Shown: positions 43,083-51,899 of the stretch, piece by piece
Layout of the letters: each line of letters opens with the position of its first letter
Numbering within the stretch: position 1 is the stretch's first letter
Source: JAMQKA01 sp031569985
GTDB taxonomy: Bacteria; Bacteroidota; Rhodothermia; Balneolales; Balneolaceae
Assembly: GCF_031569985.1 (NCBI RefSeq)
Contig: NZ_JAMQKA010000026.1
Span: 1-64,000, forward strand
Reading direction: 5' to 3'
Length of the DNA: 64,000 bases
Program-made: the position numbers and the translations under genes
Notes under the pieces: generated by a model
What the model saw: the letters and a program-made list of their open reading frames with translations, nothing else
Told to the model about the DNA's origin: nothing
Databases searched by the model: none

Positions 43083-44309
43083 TCACTTCAAGAGCGTTTT
43101 TATACTGTCCAGAGAGCCTTCATTGGGAGCCGGCTCTAACTCCAGCAGGTGGGCCATCAGCTCATAAAGGTGTACTAATTCAAATGGTGAAACGGTATTA
43201 CCTGCAGTAAACGAAGGTCCACGCGCCGCGAAAATGCCATGCATATCTTTATTAATATTGTCATATCCGTGGGTGCCTTGTGGCAGGTTGTTGATGAAGC
43301 TTTCTTTGTGTTCGCTCTTTAAAATAGTATATGGGATATCAGCTAGCATAATGATATCCATCACCCGGCTATGATTTTTCAGATGATAGCGTTCGGGTAG
43401 CTCCTCTTTTCTGTACACCGTGTAATGCAGCTCCGACCGCTTCAACTGCTGGTACACCTGCTCCACTTTCCCTGAATCCGGCTGTATCATGGTGACTGGT
43501 TCCAGGATATAACGCTGGATATCATCCATATTGACAAGCGAATCCAGGGTTATAATTTTGTCGGCCGAAAGCTCGGTCATGCCGTGGTCGGAGACGATCA
43601 GCACGTTCATTTTATCCCAAAGCTGTTTCTGCTGTAGTTTATGGACCAGGTATCCAAGCAGCTGGTCGGCCTCCTGTACAGCGACCACCAGGGAATCTGA
43701 TGCAGGGCCATGCTGGTGTCCCTGGGAATCAACCATTCCGAAGTAGAGCGTGCCAAAGTCGATGGGATTTTCCTGCTTGACGAACCAGGAAACGACCGTA
43801 TCAATCCGTGCTCGATTATTCATGCCGGCGTCAAACTTCTTCCAGTAGGTGGGCCGCATTCCATTAATTTCCGCTTCCGAACCTATCCAAAACATGGTGC
43901 CGGTGGTCAAACCCTGCCTTTCGGCCGTATTCCAGATCGGTTCCCCCTGGTACCAGTCGCCATTTGCAACAGCCTCACGATCACTTATTCGATACCACTC
44001 ATCCCATTCCGGGTCATACATCGTATTGCCTACAAGTCCGCTGTTTTCGGGATACAGGCCCGTAACAATACTGTAATGATTCGGGAACGTTTTAGTGGGG
44101 ACGACCGGGATCAGGCTCTCCGCCATTACACCAATGGAAATAAACCGATCAAAGTTTGGCGTCTCAGTTTTGGAGAGGTAGTCATATCGGAATCCATCGA
44201 ATGAGATCAATAGCAGTTTACCAGTACTGTTGTTGCTGGATTTGCTACAACTTGTAAACAAGATTAGCAGCAGAGCAATGAGTTGATATATAATTTTCTT
44301 GGTCTGCAT
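43083..44309 (-). CDS. ENPP-type nucleotide pyrophosphatase/phosphodiesterase lipoprotein
   Basis: A 408-residue alkaline-phosphatase-superfamily enzyme, type I phosphodiesterase/nucleotide pyrophosphatase. The lipoprotein signal ends LLLILFTSC. Metal ligand Asp is in LLISFDGFRYD; the nucleophile is Thr74 in PTKTFPNHYS; other metal sites are in YFGMVDSQGHQHGP, VLIVSDHGMTEL and GTHGYDN. It should hydrolyse nucleotide phosphodiester or pyrophosphate bonds in the periplasm. ATG 44309 gives the signal at once; the frame upstream (to 44444) is repeat-derived sequence and not part of the gene. Confidence 0.9.
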   Translation of the reverse strand: MQTKKIIYQLIALLLILFTSCSKSSNNSTGKLLLISFDGFRYDYLSKTETPNFDRFISIGVMAESLIPVVPTKTFPNHYSIVTGLYPENSGLVGNTMYDPEWDEWYRISDREAVANGDWYQGEPIWNTAERQGLTTGTMFWIGSEAEINGMRPTYWKKFDAGMNNRARIDTVVSWFVKQENPIDFGTLYFGMVDSQGHQHGPASDSLVVAVQEADQLLGYLVHKLQQKQLWDKMNVLIVSDHGMTELSADKIITLDSLVNMDDIQRYILEPVTMIQPDSGKVEQVYQQLKRSELHYTVYRKEELPERYHLKNHSRVMDIIMLADIPYTILKSEHKESFINNLPQGTHGYDNINKDMHGIFAARGPSFTAGNTVSPFELVHLYELMAHLLELEPAPNEGSLDSIKTLLK

Positions 44310-44334
44310 AAGGAAAATATTTTTAACGTATTTA

Positions 44335-44435
44335 CCGGTTGCATTTAGAGCCGCTATACGGTCTCTGCGAGATCTACGTAATCGGTGGAAGAACGACAGG
44401 GCCCGCAGATAACGCGGATTCCGCAGATTGCCTGG
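44335..44435. repeat. Dispersed TCTGCG/CGCAGA element
   Basis: The stretch holds TCTCTGCGAGATCTACGTAA, then TCGGTGG, and after GGGC an inverted-looking CGCAGATAACGCGG and ATTCCGCAGATTG. A related stretch occurs at 61887-61922 (ATCTGCGGTTTCTGCGTAAT then CAGCGGGAG). Such TCTGCG-rich elements are typical dispersed repeats. It extends the open frame of the phosphodiesterase gene without being coding. Confidence 0.5.
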
Positions 44436-44555
44436 TACATCCATCCTTATGGATCGCCCGTGAAGATGACTAACCGGGAAACACGTATTTTATACTAACT
44501 AAAAATGGGTACCCCGAACATCCGGGATACCCATCGGAATGTAATGAGATGATAG

Positions 44556-47500
44556 CTAGAAAGTGTAGCGCACACCAAACTGCATCAACCAGCGGGAGCT
44601 GTATGTACCAAAGTCCTGGATATTTGCTTTGTACATATCATCCACGGTTTGAATCTGGTCTGAACCGTAGTTCAAGCTGTATACCGGCGTATAGTCACCG
44701 TTGGCTTCATCTCTGAATCCGGTAAACTCAATCGGCTCATAAACACCATTCCCTATACTATACCTATTTCCCCAACTTGTATCGACCAGATCTCCGAGCA
44801 GGGAGGTAAAGTTAAAGATGTCAAGGGTAAACTCGAGTTTTTGCCTTCGGTTCATCAAGTCAGCAAAGATCTCCTGCTCCACTTTCAAATCAATGATTGA
44901 TTCAAAAGGAGCACGCGAAGCATTGCGCTCAGCATACTGACCGCGGCGACTGCTCAGGTAATCACTGCTTTCAATAAACTGATCGAAGGCTTCTGCCTGT
45001 GCCTGTTGTTCAGTCGGTGTACCTTCCCAAGCCAGGTTAGATGCATCTTCAGGTATATAAATCAGGGAAGCGTCATCGCCGCCCTCGTTAACCATGTTTG
45101 TACTCTGGTCGATGACAAAGGAAGTTGGGCGACCTGAATTGCCTTCAAAGAATAATGATATCGTTGTAGCCAGGTTATCCAGGAACTCTTTGCGATAAAC
45201 AAGAGAGGCCGTAACCCGGTGCCCCAGGGAAAAGTCGGAACGTGACAACGCCAGGTTATTTGCTCCGTTCACATGCTCCTGGTATTGCCACAGTGAATTG
45301 ATTTGTGAAGAGGTGCCTTCGTTGATTACGTAAGCATCTCCGTAGGTATACGACAGATTGGTTCTGAAACCGTTCCCGAAATTCTTACGCAACTGGGCGG
45401 TAATATCGTACGTGTGTCCCTTACTGGTATTGCTCACAACGTGAATGTTGGAATACCGGCTGTCAACGTATCGGTCGGAATAGTTGTAAAACGGTCGATT
45501 ATCCGGTCCATCCAGTCTGTCATTCTGGGCCTTCAGGTTCACGTTTTCAATGACAATATTGTTCATTGTTTTTGTGTACTGAAACTCCAGGGACCCGATG
45601 ATGCCATAGGGAAGACGTTGGTCAACCCCCAAACTGGTTCTGAAAACGGTCGGGTACCTGAAATCCTCAGCAAACATCTCTAACCGACCGGAAGGTATAA
45701 CCTGGTCAGCAGAGCGACCGAAATCCTCCAACGTCAGTCCCTCTGTCGGATTCGGGCGGAATGGAATCGTATTTCCATTTGAGAGTGTGGTCTGGTCCTC
45801 AAAATCTCCCGCTTCAATCGTACCGGTATTGGCACCGTTGTTGAGGAACATTCCTCCCGGCCATACAAAAGGTACACGCCCAAGAAAGACACCAGCACCT
45901 CCGCGAAGCTGCGTATTGCCATCTCCAAAAGCATCCCAGTTGAATCCAAAACGGGGAGATACATAAAGCTGTGCAGCGGGTGTTTCTCCCGGACGAGCTC
46001 CTTTTAGATCCTTGCCAAGTGCTTGCAATTCGGGAATGGTGGTGCTGAACACATCATCGGCGTATCGTGGATCTGTAGTAATTTTGGGTACATCGAACCT
46101 CAAACCACCTGTCAATCGCAACTGATCATTGAGCTGCCATTCATCCTGAACGTATAAACCAAGTTGATAGGCATTAAAAGCCCCGATGTTCTTAGCCTCA
46201 TCACCAATAACATTCTGTCCACCAACCAGGGATACACCCCGCAGGTAAAGGGCAGGAGCTGCAGGATCTATGTTCGGATCATTAACAGAACGAACGGACT
46301 GTAGGAAGTCCTGTGGACTGTAATAGAAATACCATCCATTGTTGAAGGGAATAAACTGGTTTGCCATATCATAAAACTCATTGTGGGTTCCAATGGTTAT
46401 GGTATGATCACCGGCAAAGATGTTAAAGTCATTGGTAATAGTCAGTATTTCTTGATCCAATAGATTAGAGGTTGAAAACGGTTCGTTTCCCAGCGAAATC
46501 TCCCCGTCACCGTCGAATATGGTTACCGTTGGAAAAGCTTCACCATCATAATCCCGATCATCGAGAACATCGGTATAACCAATAGTCAACTTGTTGGCCA
46601 TATCGTTACCGAACGAACTGGTGAGTTCAAGCGCTGAAGAATGGGTGGTATTTGGAAAAACCTCACTATTATTGCTGTAATTGATTGTCCCCGTTCCACT
46701 TTGATAGCGGTCGATATTATCCGATTTGGTATAACTGTGGCGGAACATCAGCTTATGCTGCTGATTGATATTCCAGTTGAGTTTTACGAGCGCTTTGTCA
46801 CTGTCCAGAGACGAATTTTTATCACGGAATGTACCGGCATTATATGAAAACTCATCCTGCAATGTTGTGCTTATCTCTTCAAGCGTACTGATGTCGGCAT
46901 CCCCTTGATAGCTGTTTATCCCCAGGAATGGCTGCGGAGATTGAGACCGAAGCATCTCAAGATTTGCAAAAAAGAAGAGCTTATCTTCAATTATTGGCCC
47001 GCCGACCCTGAATCCAAACCGGTTATTCTTAAACTCAGGAAGAGGCTCTCTGTTTATATCGTTAAAATTGGCCAGCCCTATAGGGGTTTCACCGGCCAAG
47101 CTTTCATTCCGGTTGAACCAGTACACTGATCCCTCATACTTATTGGTTCCACTTCGGGTAATGGCGTTGATAGCCCCACCTGTAAAACCACCCTGGGTGA
47201 CATCAAAGGGAGAGAGGTTAATCTGGAACTGCTCAATAGCGTCCATACTGATAGGCGATGCCCCGGTTTGTCCACCATTCGTTCCCTGGGCAGAAAGCCC
47301 GAAAACATCGTTATTAATAGCTCCGTCAATGAAAATGCTGTTGAACCGGTTGTTCTGCCCGGCAATGGATATTGCGGCCCCGTCATCGTCACTGTTTACC
47401 ACATAGGCTTGCGGGGTCAGCCGCGAGTAATCCGCCAGTGAGCGTCCAACGGTGGGGGCATCTTCAATGTCTGCAGTGCCGACGTTTTTCCCGACACCGG

Positions 47501-47894
47501 TTTTGTTCCGGTTAAAGACATCGCCGGCGGCCACCACTTCAACTTCACCAAGCTGTGTGGAACCCGGCTTCATTTGGGCTTTGAATTTGTAGGTTTCTCC
47601 CAATGCAAGCTGTACGCCCTCTTCTACGTAGGGCTCATAACCGACAAAAGTAACCCGGATGCGATAAGGGCCACCCACCCTTATATTCCTGATATGAAAG
47701 GAACCTGAGTTGTTAGTGGCTGCCCCATACTCCGTTCCCGATGGAACATGAAGGACCAATACATTGGCTCCCGGGAGACTTTCCCCGGACTCGTCTAAAA
47801 CTGTCCCGTTCATTCCGGCCGTGGTAACACCCTGACCAAAAACAACGAGCGGTAAAAATAGCAATGCGCAAAAAATCGTTGCGTAACGTTTCAT
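44556..47894 (-). CDS. TonB-dependent receptor with carboxypeptidase-like N-domain (Oar-like)
   Basis: A 1112-residue outer-membrane receptor. After a Sec signal (IFCALLFLPLVVFG) comes a CarboxypepD_reg-like domain (MNGTVLDESGESLPGANVLV, FHIRNIRVGGPYRIRVTFVG), a plug domain at ~135-250 (SLADYSRLTPQAYVVNSDDD, FNSIFIDGAINNDVFG) and a long 22-strand-type barrel ending WLMQFGVRYTF with the terminal Phe. This Oar-like type imports large ligands or exports proteins with TonB energy. No SusD partner or lipoprotein is beside it. Upstream 166 bases up to the next gene form a promoter region. Confidence 0.92.
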   Translation of the reverse strand: MKRYATIFCALLFLPLVVFGQGVTTAGMNGTVLDESGESLPGANVLVLHVPSGTEYGAATNNSGSFHIRNIRVGGPYRIRVTFVGYEPYVEEGVQLALGETYKFKAQMKPGSTQLGEVEVVAAGDVFNRNKTGVGKNVGTADIEDAPTVGRSLADYSRLTPQAYVVNSDDDGAAISIAGQNNRFNSIFIDGAINNDVFGLSAQGTNGGQTGASPISMDAIEQFQINLSPFDVTQGGFTGGAINAITRSGTNKYEGSVYWFNRNESLAGETPIGLANFNDINREPLPEFKNNRFGFRVGGPIIEDKLFFFANLEMLRSQSPQPFLGINSYQGDADISTLEEISTTLQDEFSYNAGTFRDKNSSLDSDKALVKLNWNINQQHKLMFRHSYTKSDNIDRYQSGTGTINYSNNSEVFPNTTHSSALELTSSFGNDMANKLTIGYTDVLDDRDYDGEAFPTVTIFDGDGEISLGNEPFSTSNLLDQEILTITNDFNIFAGDHTITIGTHNEFYDMANQFIPFNNGWYFYYSPQDFLQSVRSVNDPNIDPAAPALYLRGVSLVGGQNVIGDEAKNIGAFNAYQLGLYVQDEWQLNDQLRLTGGLRFDVPKITTDPRYADDVFSTTIPELQALGKDLKGARPGETPAAQLYVSPRFGFNWDAFGDGNTQLRGGAGVFLGRVPFVWPGGMFLNNGANTGTIEAGDFEDQTTLSNGNTIPFRPNPTEGLTLEDFGRSADQVIPSGRLEMFAEDFRYPTVFRTSLGVDQRLPYGIIGSLEFQYTKTMNNIVIENVNLKAQNDRLDGPDNRPFYNYSDRYVDSRYSNIHVVSNTSKGHTYDITAQLRKNFGNGFRTNLSYTYGDAYVINEGTSSQINSLWQYQEHVNGANNLALSRSDFSLGHRVTASLVYRKEFLDNLATTISLFFEGNSGRPTSFVIDQSTNMVNEGGDDASLIYIPEDASNLAWEGTPTEQQAQAEAFDQFIESSDYLSSRRGQYAERNASRAPFESIIDLKVEQEIFADLMNRRQKLEFTLDIFNFTSLLGDLVDTSWGNRYSIGNGVYEPIEFTGFRDEANGDYTPVYSLNYGSDQIQTVDDMYKANIQDFGTYSSRWLMQFGVRYTF

Positions 47895-48060
47895 AATGAA
47901 ATGTGTTAGTTAGAGATTGTGATGAGATGATAGAAATGATGAGGTTGTGATAACTCATCTTGACGCGCTAAACTAAAAAAATGGAGATTACGATAGTGTT
48001 AACTCAGGATGGTGAAAAGGTTACTTAACAGCGTAAAGTAACCAACTCACGAGGTAATTA

Positions 48061-48750
48061 TCACGAGTTAATTAGCTTTTTATAGGTGCTGACCAGTGTT
48101 TCTTGAGAAACCCCAAGAAAAAAAAGTGTATATATGAGTACAAATATTAGCTGAAGTCGGATTACTCCGTTTTCCCTGTATTTCCTAGCAGAAGTTATAA
48201 CTTTTTTAGGCGAAATGTAAAACCCACCTTCTTTTTTAATGCATCTAACCATAACATTATCCTCCATGACGATCAGCTTTGGGTTAAAGCCGCCAACGCT
48301 TTTGAACAAATCGCGGGTAATAAACAGGCTTTGATCTCCAAAACGGAAAGCGTCTATATCAAAACGGGTGCACCAGGCGTAAAATCGCAGCAACGGGTGT
48401 TTACTGTCAAAAGCCAGCCTGAAGCATCCGGCGGGATAGCCGTCCTGCAATGCGGTCATAATCGTTTGATCAAAACCTCGAGGTGGGATAGAATCGGCAT
48501 GCAGGAAATAGAAAAGCTCAGAACTGGCTGCTTCTGCCCCGGCATTCATCTGGCGGGCGCGCCCTTTTCGGGCAGTTTCAATTACCCGGGCTCCCGACGT
48601 TTCAGCGATTTCTCTTGTTTGATCAGTGCTGCCGCCGTCTGCAACAATGATCTCATGGACATGCTGCCCGTTACGAGTTTTCAACTCTCGGATGGTCTGC
48701 CCAATTACATCCGCTTCGTTCAGGGCCGGGATGATTACGCTAATCCGCAT
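48061..48750 (-). CDS. Arsenosugar glycosyltransferase (TIGR04283-like)
   Basis: A 229-residue GT-A glycosyltransferase. The fold starts SVIIPALNEADVIGQTIREL with nucleotide-sugar site ADGGSTDQTREIAE, and FYFLHADSIPPRGFD holds the metal-binding D-x-D-like site. The members of this family found with a second transferase, a radical-SAM enzyme ArsS and a CMD-type protein are the arsenosugar-biosynthesis transferases, and that context is complete here. The family assignment is from remembered pattern and gene order. Confidence 0.82.
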   Translation of the reverse strand: MRISVIIPALNEADVIGQTIRELKTRNGQHVHEIIVADGGSTDQTREIAETSGARVIETARKGRARQMNAGAEAASSELFYFLHADSIPPRGFDQTIMTALQDGYPAGCFRLAFDSKHPLLRFYAWCTRFDIDAFRFGDQSLFITRDLFKSVGGFNPKLIVMEDNVMVRCIKKEGGFYISPKKVITSARKYRENGVIRLQLIFVLIYTLFFLGVSQETLVSTYKKLINS

Positions 48751-48887
48751 TTCTCACACTAATTTGAATATCGTTTATTTATTAAAGTGCTTTTGATCAT
48801 GAGTTTAACAAATGAATTCACTCAATTGCAAAATTAACGCCCTGCAGATTGCTTAGGAGTTAATTGGTGAGAAAAGCGGATTGATAT

Positions 48888-49502
48888 TCATTTCGAAGAA
48901 TTCACAAAACGTATTTTTATATCCTGCCAGTCCTCCAGGGTGTCTACATCATTGAGCCTGGGAAGTTCGCTGTATGTAAGATTGAGATCCTCAATACTAG
49001 TAATGGTTTCTGCATATACACTCTCAGAGCTCCATTCTTTATCATCGAAAAGTTGCTGGTAATGATCGTCCATTCCCAGCAGGTAATATCCGCCGTCCTT
49101 TGATGGCCCGATAACAGTATCCTGAGACTTCAACTCATTGAATGCATCCCGGATAATCTCGGTCGTCAACTCCGCGCAATCACTACCTATAATGGCCACA
49201 CGGTTGTAGCGGTCATCGAGAGCACAGTCGAAGGCATGCTTCATGCGTTCACCCAGATCCTTGCCCACCTGCGTCCGTTTTTGGGCTCCAATCGTGTCCC
49301 AAATGTCGTTCAATGGAATATACTCCGAATACCACACCTGCACATCGATCTCCAGGGGCTTTACGATATCCAGGGTATACTGAAGCAGCTGGTTATATAT
49401 TCTGAGTGCTTCTTTATCGCCCACTGATTCAGCAAGACGTGTCTTAACCCTGCCTTCTCTTGGATTTTTAACGAAAACAATAAGGAGTTCTTCGGTAGCC
49501 AC
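48888..49502 (-). CDS. Arsenosugar glycosyltransferase (TIGR04282-like)
   Basis: A 204-residue nucleotide-diphospho-sugar transferase fold. Characteristic are LLIVFVKNPREGRVKTRLAE (start), GERMKHAFDCALD, VAIIGSDCAELTTEI and TVIGPSKDGGYYLLGM. Together with the TIGR04283-like neighbour it is a known pair of arsenosugar biosynthesis. The genes are separated by 137 bases. Confidence 0.82.
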   Translation of the reverse strand: MATEELLIVFVKNPREGRVKTRLAESVGDKEALRIYNQLLQYTLDIVKPLEIDVQVWYSEYIPLNDIWDTIGAQKRTQVGKDLGERMKHAFDCALDDRYNRVAIIGSDCAELTTEIIRDAFNELKSQDTVIGPSKDGGYYLLGMDDHYQQLFDDKEWSSESVYAETITSIEDLNLTYSELPRLNDVDTLEDWQDIKIRFVNSSK

Positions 49503-49636
49503 TTATTTCTTATATATTTTATGCATTCAGAGTGATTCCGTAATACCCGTACAAACTAGCCAAGCTCAAGAGCAATATCACGCCTTATCCCAAAACATAA
49601 TATTCTGGTGAATTTTGGAAACCCAAAGATGTCTTC

Positions 49637-50686
49637 CTACGCCGTCTGTCCCCCACAGCTGCTGCCGGCGCCAGCAGTGCAGCCATAACAATGCTGGTTC
49701 GTCATAATCTGGCGATTCTCGAGCAGTCTTTTGTCAAAGTTTTTCACATGACCGGGGACCTCCTCGTGCGTCTCCATCTCAAGCATCTGGTTGAAGTCGC
49801 AGTCGTACAGGGTGCCATCCCACCCCACGGAGATGGTATTACGGCACATCACGCCCTCGGCCGCCTGGGGATTAAAGGAGGTTACCAGCCGTTCCATATA
49901 TTCATCGAGATTGCCTGACACAAGCAGGAAATCCAGGAATCGACTGATCGGCAGGTTGGTAATCGCCAGCAGGTTGTTAAACTCAATATTATGCTTCCGC
50001 CGTAGCTCTTTTCGAAAATCCTGCTCAATTTCCTTTTGATTGGAAGGTAAAAATGCCCCCACCGGGTTGTATACCAAGTTCAGCTCCAGGCCGGTGTCCT
50101 GCTTTCCGTAGCCTACTTCATTAAGCATCTGAAGCGCTTCTATTGACTTATCATAGGTTCCCTCGCCGCGTTGCCGGTCGGTTCGAGATCGATTGTAAAA
50201 AGGGAGGGAACAGGTTACTTCCACCCCGTGTTCTGCAAAAAATTCGGGCAGTTCCCGGTACTTGGGGGCCGTAGTGAGAATAGTAAGGTTTGAACGCACA
50301 ATAACATGCTTGCCCATCGCAGCAACCTCCTCCACAAACCATTTGAAGTGGGGGTTCATCTCCGGGGCGCCGCCGGTTAGGTCCACGGTCTCAATATCTG
50401 TGCCCCGGAGTGCCTCCAGGCAATACTCGAGTGTTTCCCGGGTCATCACTTCGTCACGGTCGGGTCCGGCGTCCACATGGCAGTGCTTGCAGGTCATATT
50501 GCACATATAGCCCACATTAATCTGGAAAATTTCGATACTAGTGGGCTTGAGAGGATACAGCCCTACTTCTTCGAGCTTCTCCTCAAAGTTAGGTAGTAAC
50601 TTAAGTTTTTCGGAGTGATTGTTGATGACATCGAGCTGCACCGCCGGATCGGCCAGTTCGTGCTTTTCTGCTTTGAGTGACTTCAT
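49637..50686 (-). CDS. arsS: Arsenosugar biosynthesis radical-SAM protein ArsS
   Basis: A 349-residue radical-SAM enzyme. The [4Fe-4S] site is GYMCNMTCKHCHVDAGPDRD with Cys62, Cys66 and Cys69; the SAM site follows with VDLTGGAPEMNP. The C-terminus NQHCYGCTAGAGSSCGG holds more cysteines for the auxiliary clusters expected in this family, after FDKRLLENRQIMTNQHC. ArsS attaches the ribosyl/adenosyl part to dimethylarsenite in making arsenosugars. It is part of a four-gene set with the CMD protein and transferases. Confidence 0.9.
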   Translation of the reverse strand: MKSLKAEKHELADPAVQLDVINNHSEKLKLLPNFEEKLEEVGLYPLKPTSIEIFQINVGYMCNMTCKHCHVDAGPDRDEVMTRETLEYCLEALRGTDIETVDLTGGAPEMNPHFKWFVEEVAAMGKHVIVRSNLTILTTAPKYRELPEFFAEHGVEVTCSLPFYNRSRTDRQRGEGTYDKSIEALQMLNEVGYGKQDTGLELNLVYNPVGAFLPSNQKEIEQDFRKELRRKHNIEFNNLLAITNLPISRFLDFLLVSGNLDEYMERLVTSFNPQAAEGVMCRNTISVGWDGTLYDCDFNQMLEMETHEEVPGHVKNFDKRLLENRQIMTNQHCYGCTAGAGSSCGGQTA

Positions 50687-50780
50687 GTTAAAAACCTAAT
50701 TAAATATTAGGTCCACCGTTTGTGAATAATTCAAAACCGTGGGTTTGATATTTGTGTTTTGGAATTTAGAATTTTCACTA

Positions 50781-51116
50781 TCACATCGTCTTTTTCTTCA
50801 CATTATTCATCATTTGCACGCCGTGTACCAGTGAGGACCCGCCTCGTATAGCGGATGCCACATGCACGGCCTCCATCATCTGTTCCTCGGTAGCTCCTTT
50901 TTCCAGGCTGTCGGTTGAGTAAGCGTCGATACAATAGGGACATTGCAAAACATGTGACACGGCCAAGGCTATGAGTGACTTTTCTTTGGCGGAGAGGGCT
51001 CCTTCTTTAAATACCGACCCATAATAATCAAAGAATTTCTCAGCCAGCTCAGGACCAAATTCTCCAACGTCTTCAAATTTTTTGAGGTCTTCAGGCTTAT
51101 AGTATGTTTCTTCCAT
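50781..51116 (-). CDS. Arsenosugar-associated CMD/peroxidase-like protein
   Basis: A 111-residue single CMD/AhpD-like domain with the redox pair in VLQCPYCIDAYS (Cys-x-x-Cys) and GATEEQMMEAVHVASAIRGG. This is the peroxidase-like protein that regularly accompanies ArsS. It is first of the minus-strand set and 94 bases from ArsS. Unlike the CMD protein at 20248 it keeps the cysteines, so it could act in peroxide or thiol chemistry. Confidence 0.85.
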   Translation of the reverse strand: MEETYYKPEDLKKFEDVGEFGPELAEKFFDYYGSVFKEGALSAKEKSLIALAVSHVLQCPYCIDAYSTDSLEKGATEEQMMEAVHVASAIRGGSSLVHGVQMMNNVKKKTM

Positions 51117-51299
51117 AGAGTTTACTAGTTTTTTTAGTGAACGTTATTTGTTTCTGCCATGTAATACTGAATACGAGAACAAATAGGAATTGGATCTCAT
51201 TCAAAAAGATCTATTTTGCTCGAAACTTTTCTATCACAATTACATTAAAAGACACTGTTTAAATAGATAATCTTACTAAATAAAACAGGATAGCTGCTT

Positions 51300-51776
51300 A
51301 TGAAGAAATCTTTTTCGGGACTATTTATTATTACGATACTCTTTTTACTATTTAGCACCAATTCTGCAACAGCTCAAAGCAAGGATGGCAAATTGGGCGT
51401 GGGTTTAATGATCGGTGAACCGACCGGAATTAGCCTCAAATATTGGCAATCACAGCGAAATGCAATCGATGGCGGCATTGCCTGGTCTCTTGGACAGTAT
51501 GACGCGTTGCACCTGCACGCTGATTACCTGTGGCACAGCTACACTGTTTTTGATGATGTGGAAGAAGGACAGCTCCCAGTGTATTATGGTGTTGGCGGGC
51601 GCCTTGTGCTTACGGATAACGACTCCGTTCTTGGCCTCCGCGTGCCGGTTGGCATGAATTATCTTTTCGAAGAAGCGCCAGTAGGTCTGTTCCTGGAGCT
51701 GGCCCCAACGCTTAACCTGGCCCCGAGCACTGACTTTGATATCGGCGGAGCACTTGGTGTGCGTATATACCTCTAA
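51300..51776 (+). CDS. Small exported outer-membrane-like protein
   Basis: A 158-residue protein with Sec signal FIITILFLLFSTNSATAQ. The mature ~130 residues show alternating strands (GVGLMIGEPTGISLKYWQ, LHADYLWHSYTVF, LPVYYGVGGRLVLTDN, GLFLELAPTLNLAPS, GGALGVRIYL), so a small beta-barrel of about eight strands is likely. No close named family recognised. A terminator follows 22 bases after the stop. Confidence 0.7.
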   Translation: MKKSFSGLFIITILFLLFSTNSATAQSKDGKLGVGLMIGEPTGISLKYWQSQRNAIDGGIAWSLGQYDALHLHADYLWHSYTVFDDVEEGQLPVYYGVGGRLVLTDNDSVLGLRVPVGMNYLFEEAPVGLFLELAPTLNLAPSTDFDIGGALGVRIYL

Positions 51777-51798
51777 AATTAATTTCTTGACAGAGCTC

Positions 51799-51833
51799 AA
51801 GCCCACTGCTCACTCCAGTGGGCTTTTTTATTT
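51799..51833 (+). terminator. Intrinsic terminator of the small OMP gene
   Basis: AAGCCCACTG (51799-51808) pairs perfectly with CAGTGGGCTT (51816-51825) over a seven-base loop, and TTTTATTTG follows. Confidence 0.9.
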
Positions 51834-51899
51834 GAGTAACACTCAGGGAAATATTGGGCAGGCAACGCGGCTAAACTTCGTGTAGGGAGCAGACATGAG

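Noticed and set aside
43083..44444. Longer start for the phosphodiesterase (ATG 44444)
   Set aside because: The extra 45 residues come from a dispersed repeat and would hide the lipoprotein signal; ATG 44309 is preferred.
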